Below are positions 1-9,796 of a stretch of 21,504 nucleotides of DNA, in pieces. The number at the start of each line of letters is the position of its first letter. Positions within the stretch are counted from its first letter, which is position 1. The DNA comes from JBOGFI01 sp050743365. GTDB lineage: Bacteria > Actinomycetota > Acidimicrobiia > IMCC26256 > JACDBD01. The notes beneath the pieces were generated by a model. The model searched no databases. It was not told where the DNA came from and saw nothing but the letters and a program-made list of their open reading frames with translations. A program made the translations under genes and the position numbers. The DNA lies in assembly GCA_050743365.1 (NCBI GenBank), contig JBOGFI010000136.1, positions 1 to 21,504 of the forward strand, given 5' to 3'.

Positions 1-636
1 CGGTGCGTGGGCGGCGAGCGCACCCGGGCGGGCCGAGATGGTGGGGTAGGCACGGTCGAGGCGCTCGGCGAGTGCACCGAGGACCACACCGAAGAGCGGG
101 AACAGCACCGCGAAGAGCACGATGGCGAGCCACACCGGTCGGAGGATGTCGAAGTCGGTGTTGTCGGGGTCGAGCGGGTCCGCGCGCGCCAGGCCCATGA
201 TGAGCACGCCGTAGAGCAGGCCCGCGACCCAGGCCCGTTCGGGCAGCCACCGCCGCACCGCCACGTAGACCAGCCCCCCGGCGATGCCGCCTAGCAACCC
301 GACGAAGAGGATCAGGCCGACGGTGCCACCGACGGTGATCTCGCCCACGCGCTCCTCGGCGTCGGTGAGGAGCCCCTGGACGTGGTCCCCGGAGGTCGCG
401 GCGAGGATCCGCATCGCCAGCCGGCCGCCGAACCCGAGCACCAGGATCCCGGCGACCGCGCCCGCCACCATCCCCAGCGAGGCGGTGCGGAGGAACCGCC
501 GCAGCACCTGGGTGGGTGCCTCGGCCTCGTCGAGCCGGGGGCGGCGCTCGGTGCGGAGGCTGCCCCAGCGCAGCGCGATTGCGCCCGCAAGACCGAGGCC
601 GAGCGCGCAGATGGCCGTGAGCACGATGACGTCCAC
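1..636 (-). CDS. Integral membrane protein of unknown function (3' end cut by window edge)
   Basis: The frame is open from a GTG at 636 down to base 1, giving 212 codons with no stop. A strong Shine-Dalgarno sequence (GGAAGGAG on the minus strand, about 643-650) fixes the start. The product looks like a multi-pass membrane protein. Hydrophobic Ala/Gly/Leu/Val-rich segments occur at about residues 2-22, 48-72, 88-118, 128-145 and 165-185, separated by short Arg- and Asp-rich loops. The second segment ends in a GGRLAMR motif and is followed by a soluble loop (ATSGDHVQG). I know similar uncharacterised actinobacterial membrane proteins only from memory and cannot assign a function. It is divergent from the VWA gene and shares its palindromic promoter region. 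The C-terminus lies outside the window. Confidence 0.8.
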   Translation of the reverse strand, partial: MDVIVLTAICALGLGLAGAIALRWGSLRTERRPRLDEAEAPTQVLRRFLRTASLGMVAGAVAGILVLGFGGRLAMRILAATSGDHVQGLLTDAEERVGEITVGGTVGLILFVGLLGGIAGGLVYVAVRRWLPERAWVAGLLYGVLIMGLARADPLDPDNTDFDILRPVWLAIVLFAVLFPLFGVVLGALAERLDRAYPTISARPGALAAHAP

Positions 637-701
637 GCGCGCGTCTCCTTCCTGCCTGTCGAGCGCTTGCCGGGTCGAACGGCGTGTGCGAGCGGTGGGA
701 C

Positions 702-732
702 GACGCTACCCGCTCCACCCCGAGGTAGCGTC
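702..732. promoter_or_regulatory. Perfect 9-bp inverted repeat containing two back-to-back TAGCGT boxes
   Basis: GACGCTACC (702-710) and GGTAGCGTC (724-732) are perfect inverted repeats with a 13-bp spacer, so the arm centres are 22 bp apart, about two helical turns. Each arm contains TAGCGT, one on each strand. The plus-strand copy (726-731) ends 6 nt before the VWA GTG, which suits a -10 box for a leaderless transcript. The minus-strand copy (708-703) could be the -10 of the divergent membrane gene, giving a leader of about 60 nt. The repeat is therefore either a symmetric divergent promoter or the operator of a dimeric regulator. No strong -35 is visible. Confidence 0.5.
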
Positions 733-737
733 CACCC

Positions 738-2252
738 GTGAGCCCGCACCTCAACGCGGCCAAGCTGAAGGACGCCATGGAACGTGGAGCGAGCGCGCCC
801 GGGCCGGGTATTCCGGCCGGCAGCGGGCGGGGCAACGAGAACATGCTCGACGTCCTCCAGGGGTTCGTGCACGAGCTGCGGGCGGCGGGCCTGCCCGTGT
901 CGATGACCGAGAACCTCGACGCCATGCGGGCGGTCGAGCACGTCGACATCGCCGACCGCGACACGTTCAAGGCCGCGCTCGGAGCCACGCTCGTGAAGCA
1001 TCACCACCACTGGCGCGCCTTCGAGACCGTCTTCGACGTCTACTTCTCGCTCTACGCGCCCCACGTCGACGGCGACGGCGAGGACGCCGAGGCGTGGGCC
1101 GAGATGCAGGCGATGGAGGGCGGCGGCGCCGCCGGTCAGATGTCGGCCGAGGAGCTGGCCGAGATGCTGCTCGACGCTCTCATGAGAATGGACACCGACG
1201 AGTTGCGCCGGCTGGCGGGGGTGGCGGTCACCCGCTACGCGGGGATGGAGCCGGGCCGGCCCGTGGGCGGCACCTACTACCTGTACCGGACACTGCGGCA
1301 GCTCGACCTCGAGGGGCTGGCCGCGCGGATGGCGGGCCGGGCGCACGAGCAGGGCCAGGTCGGCGAGGGCCAGCTCGACGACCGGCTCCAGCGGGAGGAG
1401 TTCGATGAGCGGCTGCGCCGGCTGCGCGAGCTGATCGAGTCCGAGATCCGCCGCCGCCTCGTGGCCGACCGCGGTGTCGAGGCCATGGCCCGGACGCTGC
1501 GCAAGCCGTTGCCCGAGGACGTCGACTTCATGCACGCGTCACGGGAAGAGATGCAGGCGCTCCAGCGCGCGATCTACCCGCTCACCCGGGCGCTGGCGGC
1601 GCGCCTGGCGCAGCGCCGGCGCCGGCGCAACCGGGGCCACCTCGACTTCCGCTCGACGGTGCGCCACTCGCTCAGCTACGGCGGTGTGCCCGCCGAGCCC
1701 AAGTTCCGCCACCCCCGGCCGTCGAAGCCCGAGATCATGGTCATCGCCGACATCTCGGGCTCGGTGGCGAGCTTCGCCCGCTTCACGCTCCAGTTCGTCT
1801 ACGCGATGGCGAGCCAGTTCTCGAAGGTGCGGTCGTGGGTGTTCATCGACGGCATCGACGAGGTCACGCGCTTCTTCCAGGAGTCCGACGATATCGCCGA
1901 GGCCATCCATCGGGTCAACACCGAGGCCGACGTGGTGTGGGTCGACGGGCACTCGGATTACGGCCACGCACTCGACGTGTTCCGCGAGCGGCACCTCACG
2001 GAGATCACCCCGAAGACGTCCGTCATCCTGCTGGGCGACGCCCGCAACAACTACCACGCGTCGCAGAACGGGATCGTGAAGGAGATGCGCCAACGGGCCC
2101 GCCACGTGTACTGGCTCAACCCGGAGCCGCGCGGCTACTGGGACACCGGAGATTCGATCGTCTCCGACTACGGCATCCATTGCGACGGGGTGTTCGAGTG
2201 CCGGAACCTGCGCCAGCTCGAGCGCTTCGTCGCCGGCGTCGTCGAAGGCTGA
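738..2252 (+). CDS. CoxE-like von Willebrand factor A (VWA) domain protein
   Basis: This 504-residue soluble protein has a C-terminal VWA domain of the CoxE-like type. The MIDAS metal-binding motif DISGS is at residues 338-342 (D338, S340, S342), and a later GDARNNYH segment probably supplies further ligands. Residues 1-300 are helical and charged, with an Arg-rich patch (RRRRRNRG) just before the VWA domain. CoxE-type proteins usually work with a MoxR-class AAA+ ATPase as metal-dependent chaperones or insertases; no such ATPase gene is in the window. I chose the GTG at 738 because a TAGCGT box ends 6 nt upstream and there is no Shine-Dalgarno sequence. ATG codons at 777 and 843 are in-frame alternatives. 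The gene is convergent with the ACT-domain gene, 14 bp away. Confidence 0.85.
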   Translation: MSPHLNAAKLKDAMERGASAPGPGIPAGSGRGNENMLDVLQGFVHELRAAGLPVSMTENLDAMRAVEHVDIADRDTFKAALGATLVKHHHHWRAFETVFDVYFSLYAPHVDGDGEDAEAWAEMQAMEGGGAAGQMSAEELAEMLLDALMRMDTDELRRLAGVAVTRYAGMEPGRPVGGTYYLYRTLRQLDLEGLAARMAGRAHEQGQVGEGQLDDRLQREEFDERLRRLRELIESEIRRRLVADRGVEAMARTLRKPLPEDVDFMHASREEMQALQRAIYPLTRALAARLAQRRRRRNRGHLDFRSTVRHSLSYGGVPAEPKFRHPRPSKPEIMVIADISGSVASFARFTLQFVYAMASQFSKVRSWVFIDGIDEVTRFFQESDDIAEAIHRVNTEADVVWVDGHSDYGHALDVFRERHLTEITPKTSVILLGDARNNYHASQNGIVKEMRQRARHVYWLNPEPRGYWDTGDSIVSDYGIHCDGVFECRNLRQLERFVAGVVEG

Positions 2253-2266
2253 CGGTCCTGGCCGGG

Positions 2267-2986
2267 TTATCCGTGGTCCGCGGTTCGCGCGGTCGAGTGG
2301 GAGGGCGCGAGCCCCGCGCTCCGTTCGAGGAGCTCCCAGGCGCGATCGGCGATGCGTCCCAGAGCCAGGAGCTGGGCCCGCTCGCGGCGGCGGAAGGGAT
2401 GGCCCGAGCGGCCGACCAGGAGCGTCGCCGCGTGGCGAGCGAGGCCCGCCACCGCGAGGTCGTCGGGGCCGGTGGTGGAGTCGGCGACGAGGGGCGAGGC
2501 GGTGGTCCCGGCGACGAGGGCGTCGAGCATCGCCCGGTCGGGCGGGGTGTCGCCCGACACCGCCAGCAGATCGCCGTTCCCCAGCAGCGCAGTCCAGTCG
2601 GCGAGGAACTCGCGCCGAATGTGCGACACGAGCGCGGAGTGCAGCCCGGCGACCGAGTCGGCGTCGCAAAGCTCGATCGCCGAGTCCAGGGCGTCGAGGC
2701 GCGGATCGGGGAAGGTCGCGACCACCCTGACCTCCTCCACGGACGCGCCGTCGACCTCCTCGATCTCGCGCACGAGGATCTCGAGGACGTCGAGGCTTTC
2801 GATCTCGACCGCGAACTCGTCGACGGCGACGCTCTCGCCGCGCTCGAGCACGTCCAGGCCGATGATGTCAGCCCGAATGGAGCCGATCCGCGATGCCACC
2901 GCGCCGAGGGCGCCGGGCCGGTCGGGCAGCCACACACGGATCAGCACGTGTGCACCCTGCGACTTGTCGTTCCTCGGCTCAGTCAC
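2267..2986 (-). CDS. ACT-domain protein with degenerate C-terminal domain
   Basis: This 239-residue protein begins with an ACT domain (about residues 14-85). The signature is VLIRVWLPDRPGALG followed by the usual beta-alpha-beta pattern with DEFAVEI and VRVVATF strands. ACT domains bind amino acids or other small ligands and regulate metabolism. Residues about 100-235 form a second, mixed alpha/beta region (ADWTALLGNGDLLAVSG, LLVGRSGHPFRRRERAQL) that resembles a degraded GAF-like sensor fold, but I cannot name it with confidence. There is no catalytic domain, so a ligand-responsive regulator is likely (inference). The GTG at 2986 is preferred because TAGCCT on the minus strand (2999-2994) lies 7 nt upstream and there is no Shine-Dalgarno sequence. 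The frame stays open further upstream, but that would run across the nadD promoter. Confidence 0.75.
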   Translation of the reverse strand: MTEPRNDKSQGAHVLIRVWLPDRPGALGAVASRIGSIRADIIGLDVLERGESVAVDEFAVEIESLDVLEILVREIEEVDGASVEEVRVVATFPDPRLDALDSAIELCDADSVAGLHSALVSHIRREFLADWTALLGNGDLLAVSGDTPPDRAMLDALVAGTTASPLVADSTTGPDDLAVAGLARHAATLLVGRSGHPFRRRERAQLLALGRIADRAWELLERSAGLAPSHSTARTADHG

Positions 2987-3051
2987 GACGCAAAGGCTAC
3001 GACGCCCAGAGAAACGCCGTGTTTCCGGAGAGTGAACCGTAGACTCACCGC
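2987..3051. promoter_or_regulatory. Divergent leaderless promoters for the ACT gene and nadD
   Basis: In this 65-bp gap, TAGACT (3040-3045) sits 6 nt before the nadD ATG on the plus strand. TAGCCT (2999-2994, minus strand) sits 7 nt before the ACT-gene GTG. Neither start has a Shine-Dalgarno sequence. Both match the actinobacterial pattern of a -10 TANNNT box placing the transcription start at the start codon. No convincing -35 hexamers are visible. Confidence 0.5.
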
Positions 3052-3645
3052 ATGCCCGCGAGGGCCGAACGGCTCGGGATCCTCGGCGGCACGTTCGACC
3101 CCGTGCACGTCGGGCACGTCGTCGCCGCGGTGGAGACGCGCGCGGCGCTCGCGCTCGACCGGGTGCTGATGATGGTGGCCGGGGACCCCTGGCAGAAGCG
3201 TGACCGGACCGTGGCACCGGCCGCCGACCGGCTCGCGCTGGTGGAGGCCGCGGTCGCCGGCATCGACGGGGTCGAGGCGTCGGCCATCGAGGTCGAGCGG
3301 CGGGGGCCGTCGGTGACAGCCGACACCCTGGAGGCTCTCGACGAGCCCGGCCGCGAGCTCTTCCTCCTGCTGGGCGCCGACGCCGTGGCCAACATGCCCA
3401 CGTGGAAGCGGTTGGAGGACACGCGCCACCTCGCGACGCTGGTGATCGTCGAGCGGGCGGGCGTCGGGGCTGCGGAGCCGCCCGGCGACGGCTGGAAGGT
3501 CGAGCACGTGCCCATCCCGCAGCTCGACGTGTCGTCGACCGACCTGCGAGACCGCCTGGCGACCGGGCGGCCGATCGACGGCCTCGTCCCACCCGAGGTG
3601 GTGCGTGCCATCCGGGAGCGCGGCCTCTACACTCGCACCCGATGA
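3052..3645 (+). CDS. nadD: Nicotinate-nucleotide adenylyltransferase
   Basis: NadD transfers AMP from ATP to nicotinate mononucleotide, making deamido-NAD in the cytoplasmic NAD synthesis pathway. The 197-residue length is normal for the family. The nucleotidyltransferase signature GGTFDPVHVGH is at residues 12-22, including the HxGH ATP-binding element (H19, H22). The C-terminal substrate-binding element is LDVSSTDLRDRL, matching the family ISSTxIR motif, followed by the usual VPPEVVRAIRERGLY tail. The ATG at 3052 follows a TAGACT box by 6 nt and is probably leaderless. The stop overlaps an ATG (ATGA), and rsfS lies just downstream, which is the conserved bacterial nadD-rsfS order. Confidence 0.95.
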   Translation: MPARAERLGILGGTFDPVHVGHVVAAVETRAALALDRVLMMVAGDPWQKRDRTVAPAADRLALVEAAVAGIDGVEASAIEVERRGPSVTADTLEALDEPGRELFLLLGADAVANMPTWKRLEDTRHLATLVIVERAGVGAAEPPGDGWKVEHVPIPQLDVSSTDLRDRLATGRPIDGLVPPEVVRAIRERGLYTRTR

Positions 3646-3668
3646 CGACCGGACGGCTCGCCCATTGA
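3642..3668 (+). other. Eight-codon mini-ORF linking nadD and rsfS
   Basis: An ATG at 3642 overlaps the nadD stop (ATGA). It opens an eight-codon frame (MTTGRLAH) whose TGA overlaps the proposed TTG start of rsfS (TTGA at 3665-3668). The arrangement could relay terminating ribosomes from nadD to rsfS. It may equally be chance in a short gap, and I see no independent evidence of translation. Confidence 0.3.
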
Positions 3669-4057
3669 CGAGCCCCCCGGTCGCGGACCCGCAGCAGCGA
3701 GCCGTGCTCGCCGCCGCCACCGCGGCGGCCAAGAAGGCCGAGCAGACGGTGGTGCTCGACGTCGGCGACATCATCTCGATCACCGACGTGTTCGTGATCA
3801 CCAGCGGCACGAACGTCCGCCAGGTGCGCACGATCGTCGACGAGATCGAGAAGTCATTGAAGGAGCGGACATCCGCCGCGCCGCGGAGCGTCGAGGGTCG
3901 CGACGACGCCTCGTGGGTGCTGCTCGACTACGGCGACGTGGTCGTGCACGTGTTCCTGGCCGAGACCCGCGCCTACTACGACCTGGACCGCCTGTGGGCC
4001 GACGCGCCGCGCGTCGACTGGGAGCGCGCCGCCGCCGCGGTGTCGGAGACGGCCTGA
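3665..4057 (+). CDS. rsfS: Ribosomal silencing factor RsfS
   Basis: RsfS (DUF143/RsfA) binds ribosomal protein uL14 on the large subunit and blocks subunit joining, lowering translation during starvation. The 130-residue product carries the family core: a helical N-terminus (AAATAAAKKAEQT), then VVLDVGDIISITDVFVITSG, NVRQVRTIVDEIE, and the C-terminal DYGDVVVHVF...ETRAYYDLDRLW segment with the typical W. The TTG at 3665 gives the normal family length; a GTG near 3701 would remove part of the first helix. No good Shine-Dalgarno sequence precedes it, so translation may be coupled to nadD through the mini-ORF that ends on this start codon. Confidence 0.9.
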   Translation: MTSPPVADPQQRAVLAAATAAAKKAEQTVVLDVGDIISITDVFVITSGTNVRQVRTIVDEIEKSLKERTSAAPRSVEGRDDASWVLLDYGDVVVHVFLAETRAYYDLDRLWADAPRVDWERAAAAVSETA

Positions 4058-4130
4058 GACGACGGGACCTCAGCCTGCCGCGAAGGTGGGGCATGCGGGC
4101 CGACGGGCAGCTACAACCCGACCGATGAGT

Positions 4131-4183
4131 TCCGTGTACGCGCGCCGTCCTACCACGGACGTAGCCTCCGTGTGATAGGGAGA
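4131..4183 (+). promoter_or_regulatory. Putative promoter/operator and ribosome binding site of the DHFR-like gene
   Basis: TAGCCT (4162-4167) could be a -10 box, with a transcription start near 4174. Around it, CACGGA (4154-4159) and TCCGTG (4167-4172) form an inverted repeat. A further direct copy of TCCGTGT lies at 4131-4137. AGGGAGAA (about 4177-4184) is a clear Shine-Dalgarno sequence for the ATG at 4189, unlike the leaderless genes nearby. The repeats suggest a binding site, but six-base arms are short and chance is possible. Confidence 0.35.
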
Positions 4184-4188
4184 ACCCA

Positions 4189-4839
4189 ATGCCGAAAGTG
4201 CGCGTGCACAACTTCACCATGTCACTCGACGGGTACGTGGCCGGACCCGACCAGAGCCTCGACAACCCGCTCGGGGTGAGCGGTACGCGACTGCACGAGT
4301 GGATGTTCGCAACTCGCATGGGTCGTCAGATGCTCGGCGAGGACGGTGGCGACGAGGGCCTCGACAACGAGTTCGCTACACAGGGCGACGTCGGCATCGG
4401 CGCCACCATCATGGGGCGCAACATGTTCGGCCCCATCCGCGGACCCTGGGGCGACGAGGAGTGGACGGGCTGGTGGGGGGACACCCCGCCGTACCACCAT
4501 CCGGTGTTCGTGCTCACCCACCACCCACATCCGCCCATTTCGATGCAGGGCGGAACCACGTTCCACTTCGTCGACGACGGCATCGAGGCGGCGCTCGAGC
4601 GCGCGCTCGACGCGGCCGACGGCAACGACGTCAGGGTCGGTGGTGGCCCTGCCACCATCCAGCAGTACCTCCGCGCCGGCCTGATCGACGACATGCACCT
4701 GGTGATCGTGCCCATCCTGCTGGGCGGCGGCGAGCGGCTCTTCGACCACCTCGACGGCGGCGCGGTTGGCTACGAATGCGTCGAGTTCGTCAGCTCACCG
4801 ACCGTCGCGCACACTCGCTTCTCCCGGACGACGACGTAG
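4189..4839 (+). CDS. Dihydrofolate reductase-family (RibD C-terminal-like) protein
   Basis: This 216-residue protein belongs to the RibD C-terminal/DHFR-like superfamily (YyaP/YwjB type), cytosolic NADPH-dependent reductases of mostly unknown substrate. The N-terminal strand and loop (VHNFTMSLDGYVAGPDQS) are characteristic. So are the nucleotide-binding region (GATIMGRNMFG), the glycine-rich VGGGPATIQQYLRAGLIDDMHLVIVPILLGGGERLF segment, and a final beta strand. It is not the classical FolA enzyme, and the real substrate cannot be read from sequence. A strong Shine-Dalgarno sequence lies just before the ATG. It stands alone, convergent with hisF 32 bp away, so the neighbours do not suggest a pathway. 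Confidence 0.85.
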   Translation: MPKVRVHNFTMSLDGYVAGPDQSLDNPLGVSGTRLHEWMFATRMGRQMLGEDGGDEGLDNEFATQGDVGIGATIMGRNMFGPIRGPWGDEEWTGWWGDTPPYHHPVFVLTHHPHPPISMQGGTTFHFVDDGIEAALERALDAADGNDVRVGGGPATIQQYLRAGLIDDMHLVIVPILLGGGERLFDHLDGGAVGYECVEFVSSPTVAHTRFSRTTT

Positions 4840-4871
4840 GCGAGAGAGGCCTGCCAGCCCGTGCGACCAGG

Positions 4872-5672
4872 CTAGGTGTCGTCGAGGTATGGCCGCATCG
4901 GGACGCCGCGCTCGACGAGTGCGCCCTTGAGCTCGCGGACGCCGGGGTTCCGGTCGAGCCGGGGGGAGTAGAGGATGGAGCTGATGATCGCAGCCGACGC
5001 GCCGCCGTCGGTGAGGCCGGCGGCGATGTGCTCGACCGTCCCGGCGCCCCCGGAGGCGATGACCGGGACGTTCACCGCGTCGGCCACGGCCCGGGTGATC
5101 TCGAGGTCGTAACCCGACGCGGTGCCGTCGCGGTCGATGCTGTTGACCACGATCTCGCCCGCGCCGAGCTCCTCACCGCGGCGGACCCACTCCAGCGCGT
5201 CGAGACCGGTCGCCTGCCGAGCGCCGTCGATGAAGACCTCGTAGCCGCTCGGGATGCCCGCTTTCGCGCCGACCCGCTTCACCTGCGTGCTGAGCACGAT
5301 GCACTGGCGCCCGAAGGCCCGGGCACCGCCGCGGATGATGTCGGGGTTGCGGACCGCCATCGAGTCGACGCTGATCTTCTCGGCGCCCGCCTTCAGCACC
5401 TCGAACATGTCGTCGACGGAGCGGATGCCGCCACCCACGGTGAACGGGACGAACACCTGGCCGGCGACGCGGCGCACCGTCTCGAGGTCGATCTTGCGGC
5501 GGGAAGCGGAGGCGGTGATGTCATAGAAGACGATCTCGTCGATCTGGTCGTCGTACAGGCGGGCGGCGAGCTCCTCGGCCGGCGCGACGTCGATGTTGTC
5601 CTGGAACTGCTGCGCCTTGGTGACCCGTCCGTCGATGACGTCGAAGCAGGCGACGAGCCGCTTGGTCAGCAC
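4872..5672 (-). CDS. hisF: HisF-like TIM-barrel cyclase subunit with altered active site
   Basis: HisF normally makes imidazole glycerol phosphate and AICAR from PRFAR, using ammonia from HisH. This 266-residue homologue aligns with Thermotoga maritima HisF without gaps to about residue 133, by my hand alignment from memory. Asp11 (CFDV), the phosphate-site GGGIRS and IASGGAG loops, and the SIDRDGTASGYD strand with Asp176 are kept. Three active-site positions differ: the catalytic Asp130 (family AIDAKR) is Gln in STQVKR, Asn103 is Asp in SVDS, and the Ser144 position is Gly. A short insertion follows (KAGIPSGYE). It starts with GTG and overlaps the end of hisH by 7 nt, so the two are translationally coupled. 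It may be a divergent IGP synthase or a HisF-related enzyme with another substrate, as in the WbuY/WbuZ glycan amidation pair. Confidence 0.75.
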   Translation of the reverse strand: MLTKRLVACFDVIDGRVTKAQQFQDNIDVAPAEELAARLYDDQIDEIVFYDITASASRRKIDLETVRRVAGQVFVPFTVGGGIRSVDDMFEVLKAGAEKISVDSMAVRNPDIIRGGARAFGRQCIVLSTQVKRVGAKAGIPSGYEVFIDGARQATGLDALEWVRRGEELGAGEIVVNSIDRDGTASGYDLEITRAVADAVNVPVIASGGAGTVEHIAAGLTDGGASAAIISSILYSPRLDRNPGVRELKGALVERGVPMRPYLDDT

Positions 5673-6280
5673 TCGGCCGGCTCCCAGCGGGCGAAGTTCT
5701 CGAGGACGCGCAGCCCGAGCGGGCCGCTCTTCTCGGCGTGGAACTGGGTGGCGACCACGTTCTCGTGGGCGACGGCCGAGCAGAACTCCACGCTGTACGG
5801 GGTCGTCCCGAGCACACAGGCGTCGTCGGCCGGCACGGCGTAGTACGAGTTGACGAAGTAGAAGTGGCCGGACTCGGGGAGGCCTTCGGTCAGGGCGTGC
5901 GGGCGGGTGAAGCGCACCTCGTTCCAGCCGATCTGGGGCACGCGCTCAGTGACCGGGAACCGGCGCACGGTCCCCGGCAGCCATCCCAGGCAGGGCGTGT
6001 CGTCCTCGTCGCTGCGCTCGAACAGCACCTGGAGCCCGATGCAGATGCCGAGGAACGGGACGCGGTCAGCCTGCACCACCTGCGTGAGCGGCGCGACCAG
6101 GTCGGACTCGGCGAGGGACTCGAGCGTCGCCCGCGCCGCCCCGACCCCGGGGAGGATCAACCGCTCGGAGGCCAGCACCTCCTCGGGCTCGGCCACCAGG
6201 CGACAGGAGAGGCCCAGGCGCTCGAGCGCGTAGACCACGCTGGGCGAGTTGCCGGCGCGGTAGTCGATGACGTCGATCAC
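5666..6280 (-). CDS. hisH: HisH-like glutamine amidotransferase subunit
   Basis: HisH is the class-I glutaminase that feeds ammonia through the HisF barrel. The 204-residue product starts at a GTG (VIDVIDYRAGN) that matches the family N-terminus. The nucleophile is Cys80 in GICIGLQ, and the rest of the triad is His181 and Glu183 in QFHAEKS, where most HisH proteins have QFHPEKS. The oxyanion strand LPGVGA (43-48) is present, so glutaminase activity should be retained. The frame remains open upstream into the tRNA gene, which cannot be coding. No other histidine genes are in the window. Whether it serves histidine synthesis or another aminated product depends on its unusual HisF partner. Confidence 0.85.
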   Translation of the reverse strand: MIDVIDYRAGNSPSVVYALERLGLSCRLVAEPEEVLASERLILPGVGAARATLESLAESDLVAPLTQVVQADRVPFLGICIGLQVLFERSDEDDTPCLGWLPGTVRRFPVTERVPQIGWNEVRFTRPHALTEGLPESGHFYFVNSYYAVPADDACVLGTTPYSVEFCSAVAHENVVATQFHAEKSGPLGLRVLENFARWEPAEC

Positions 6281-6322
6281 GAAGCCGATGCACCGCCACG
6301 TAGCGAGAAGCCTGGCAAAAAC

Positions 6323-6399
6323 TGGTGGAGATGATGGGACTTGAACCCACGACTTCCTCCATGCCATGGAGGCGCTCTACCAGACTGAGCTACATCCCC
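6323..6399 (-). tRNA. tRNA-Ala (anticodon GGC)
   Basis: Read on the minus strand, the sequence folds as a complete cloverleaf. The acceptor stem GGGGATG pairs with CATCTCC, the D arm is GCTC/GAGC, and the anticodon stem CCTCC/GGAGG carries loop ATGGCAT (anticodon GGC). The T arm is GTGGG-TTCAAGT-CCCAT, the discriminator is A, and CCA is encoded. The third acceptor pair is G-U, the alanine identity element. A short T-run (GTTTTT on the minus strand) follows directly. hisH starts 42 bp downstream on the same strand. Confidence 0.97.
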
Positions 6400-6479
6400 G
6401 GGGGCGACGGTACCAGCCGCCACTTCTCCGAGAGCTACCCCTACCGTGACCTACCACTGGGTCTGCGTCCGTTGCCCGG

Positions 6480-6492
6480 TACTCTCGCCCAG
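6480..6492 (+). promoter_or_regulatory. Putative leaderless promoter of leuS
   Basis: TACTCT (6480-6485) lies 7 nt before the leuS GTG. No convincing Shine-Dalgarno sequence is seen, only an AGG touching the start codon. The 93 bp between the tRNA and leuS show no T-box features, which are in any case mostly found on ileS in Actinobacteria. Assignment rests on spacing alone. Confidence 0.35.
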
Positions 6493-9333
<2,841 letters not shown>

Positions 9334-9341
9334 CCGCGACG

Positions 9342-9683
9342 ATGCCGAGGCGCCTGACGTTCGACGAGCAGGCGCACCACGCCCATGTCCCCGAGCGCGA
9401 TCGGCGGCGAGCCCGCATCGTGGTGGTGCCCGTGCTCACGCCCGGGGTGGCGGGGATGACCCTCGGCCGATGGGTCCTCCTTCGGCGTGGCCACGAGCGG
9501 GACCATGGCCTCCTCGCCCACGAGCTCGTGCACGTGTGTCAGTGGCGCGAGCTCGGCGCCCTCCGGTTCCTCTGGCGCTACCTCGGCGCGTACTTCCGGG
9601 GCCGCCTCGCCGGCCTCGGGCATCGCGATGCCTACGCCGCCATCCCGTTCGAGCAGGAGGCCCGGGCGCTGACCCGGCGCTGA
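9342..9683 (+). CDS. Small predicted zinc-binding protein with HExxH motif
   Basis: This 113-residue protein has an HELVH motif (residues 60-64), the zinc-binding and catalytic pattern of gluzincin-type metalloproteases. The helix continues VCQWRELG, and a conserved-looking tail IPFEQEAR (E104/E106) could supply a third ligand. A basic N-terminal strand precedes it (RARIVVVPVLTPGVAGMTLGRWVLLRR). The helix resembles DUF4157/eCIS-core proteins, but the protein is much shorter than known proteases and has no signal peptide or clear membrane segment. It starts 8 bp after the leuS stop, so it is probably co-transcribed. Function is unknown; I believe similar small proteins occur in other Actinobacteria, but that is from memory. 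Confidence 0.75.
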   Translation: MPRRLTFDEQAHHAHVPERDRRRARIVVVPVLTPGVAGMTLGRWVLLRRGHERDHGLLAHELVHVCQWRELGALRFLWRYLGAYFRGRLAGLGHRDAYAAIPFEQEARALTRR

Positions 9684-9709
9684 CCCTTTCCTCACCGCGG
9701 GCGCGCTGC

Positions 9710-9791
9710 TACCGTCGCCAGGCGCGGCACCTCCCCGCCGCGTCGGGCCTCCCCTTCGCTTCCTCCGATCTGCCGCGCGCGCCATCGGAGG
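9710..9791 (+). promoter_or_regulatory. comEA leader: -10 box and Shine-Dalgarno-sequestering hairpin
   Basis: TACCGT (9710-9715) with a weak TTTCCT 17 bp upstream (9687-9692) could be a promoter in the 113-bp gap before comEA. Downstream, CCTCCGAT (9762-9769) pairs perfectly with ATCGGAGG (9784-9791) around a 14-nt loop. The right arm contains the GGAGG Shine-Dalgarno sequence of comEA, 5 nt before its GTG. Folding would hide the ribosome binding site, so comEA translation may be controlled by this structure (inference). Confidence 0.5.
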
Positions 9792-9796
9792 TCGTC

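Noticed and set aside
284..1408. Long plus- and minus-strand open frames across 1-1535
   Set aside because: They are Arg/Pro-rich shadow frames, caused by high G+C, of the membrane protein and VWA genes.
4840..4871. Bidirectional terminator between the DHFR-like gene and hisF
   Set aside because: Only a 5-bp GCCTG/CAGGC pairing is present, with a long loop and no T-run; too weak to call.
6325..6492. N-terminal extension of leuS
   Set aside because: The extended frame crosses the tRNA-Ala gene and has no LeuRS similarity; the GTG at 6493 gives the normal N-terminus.
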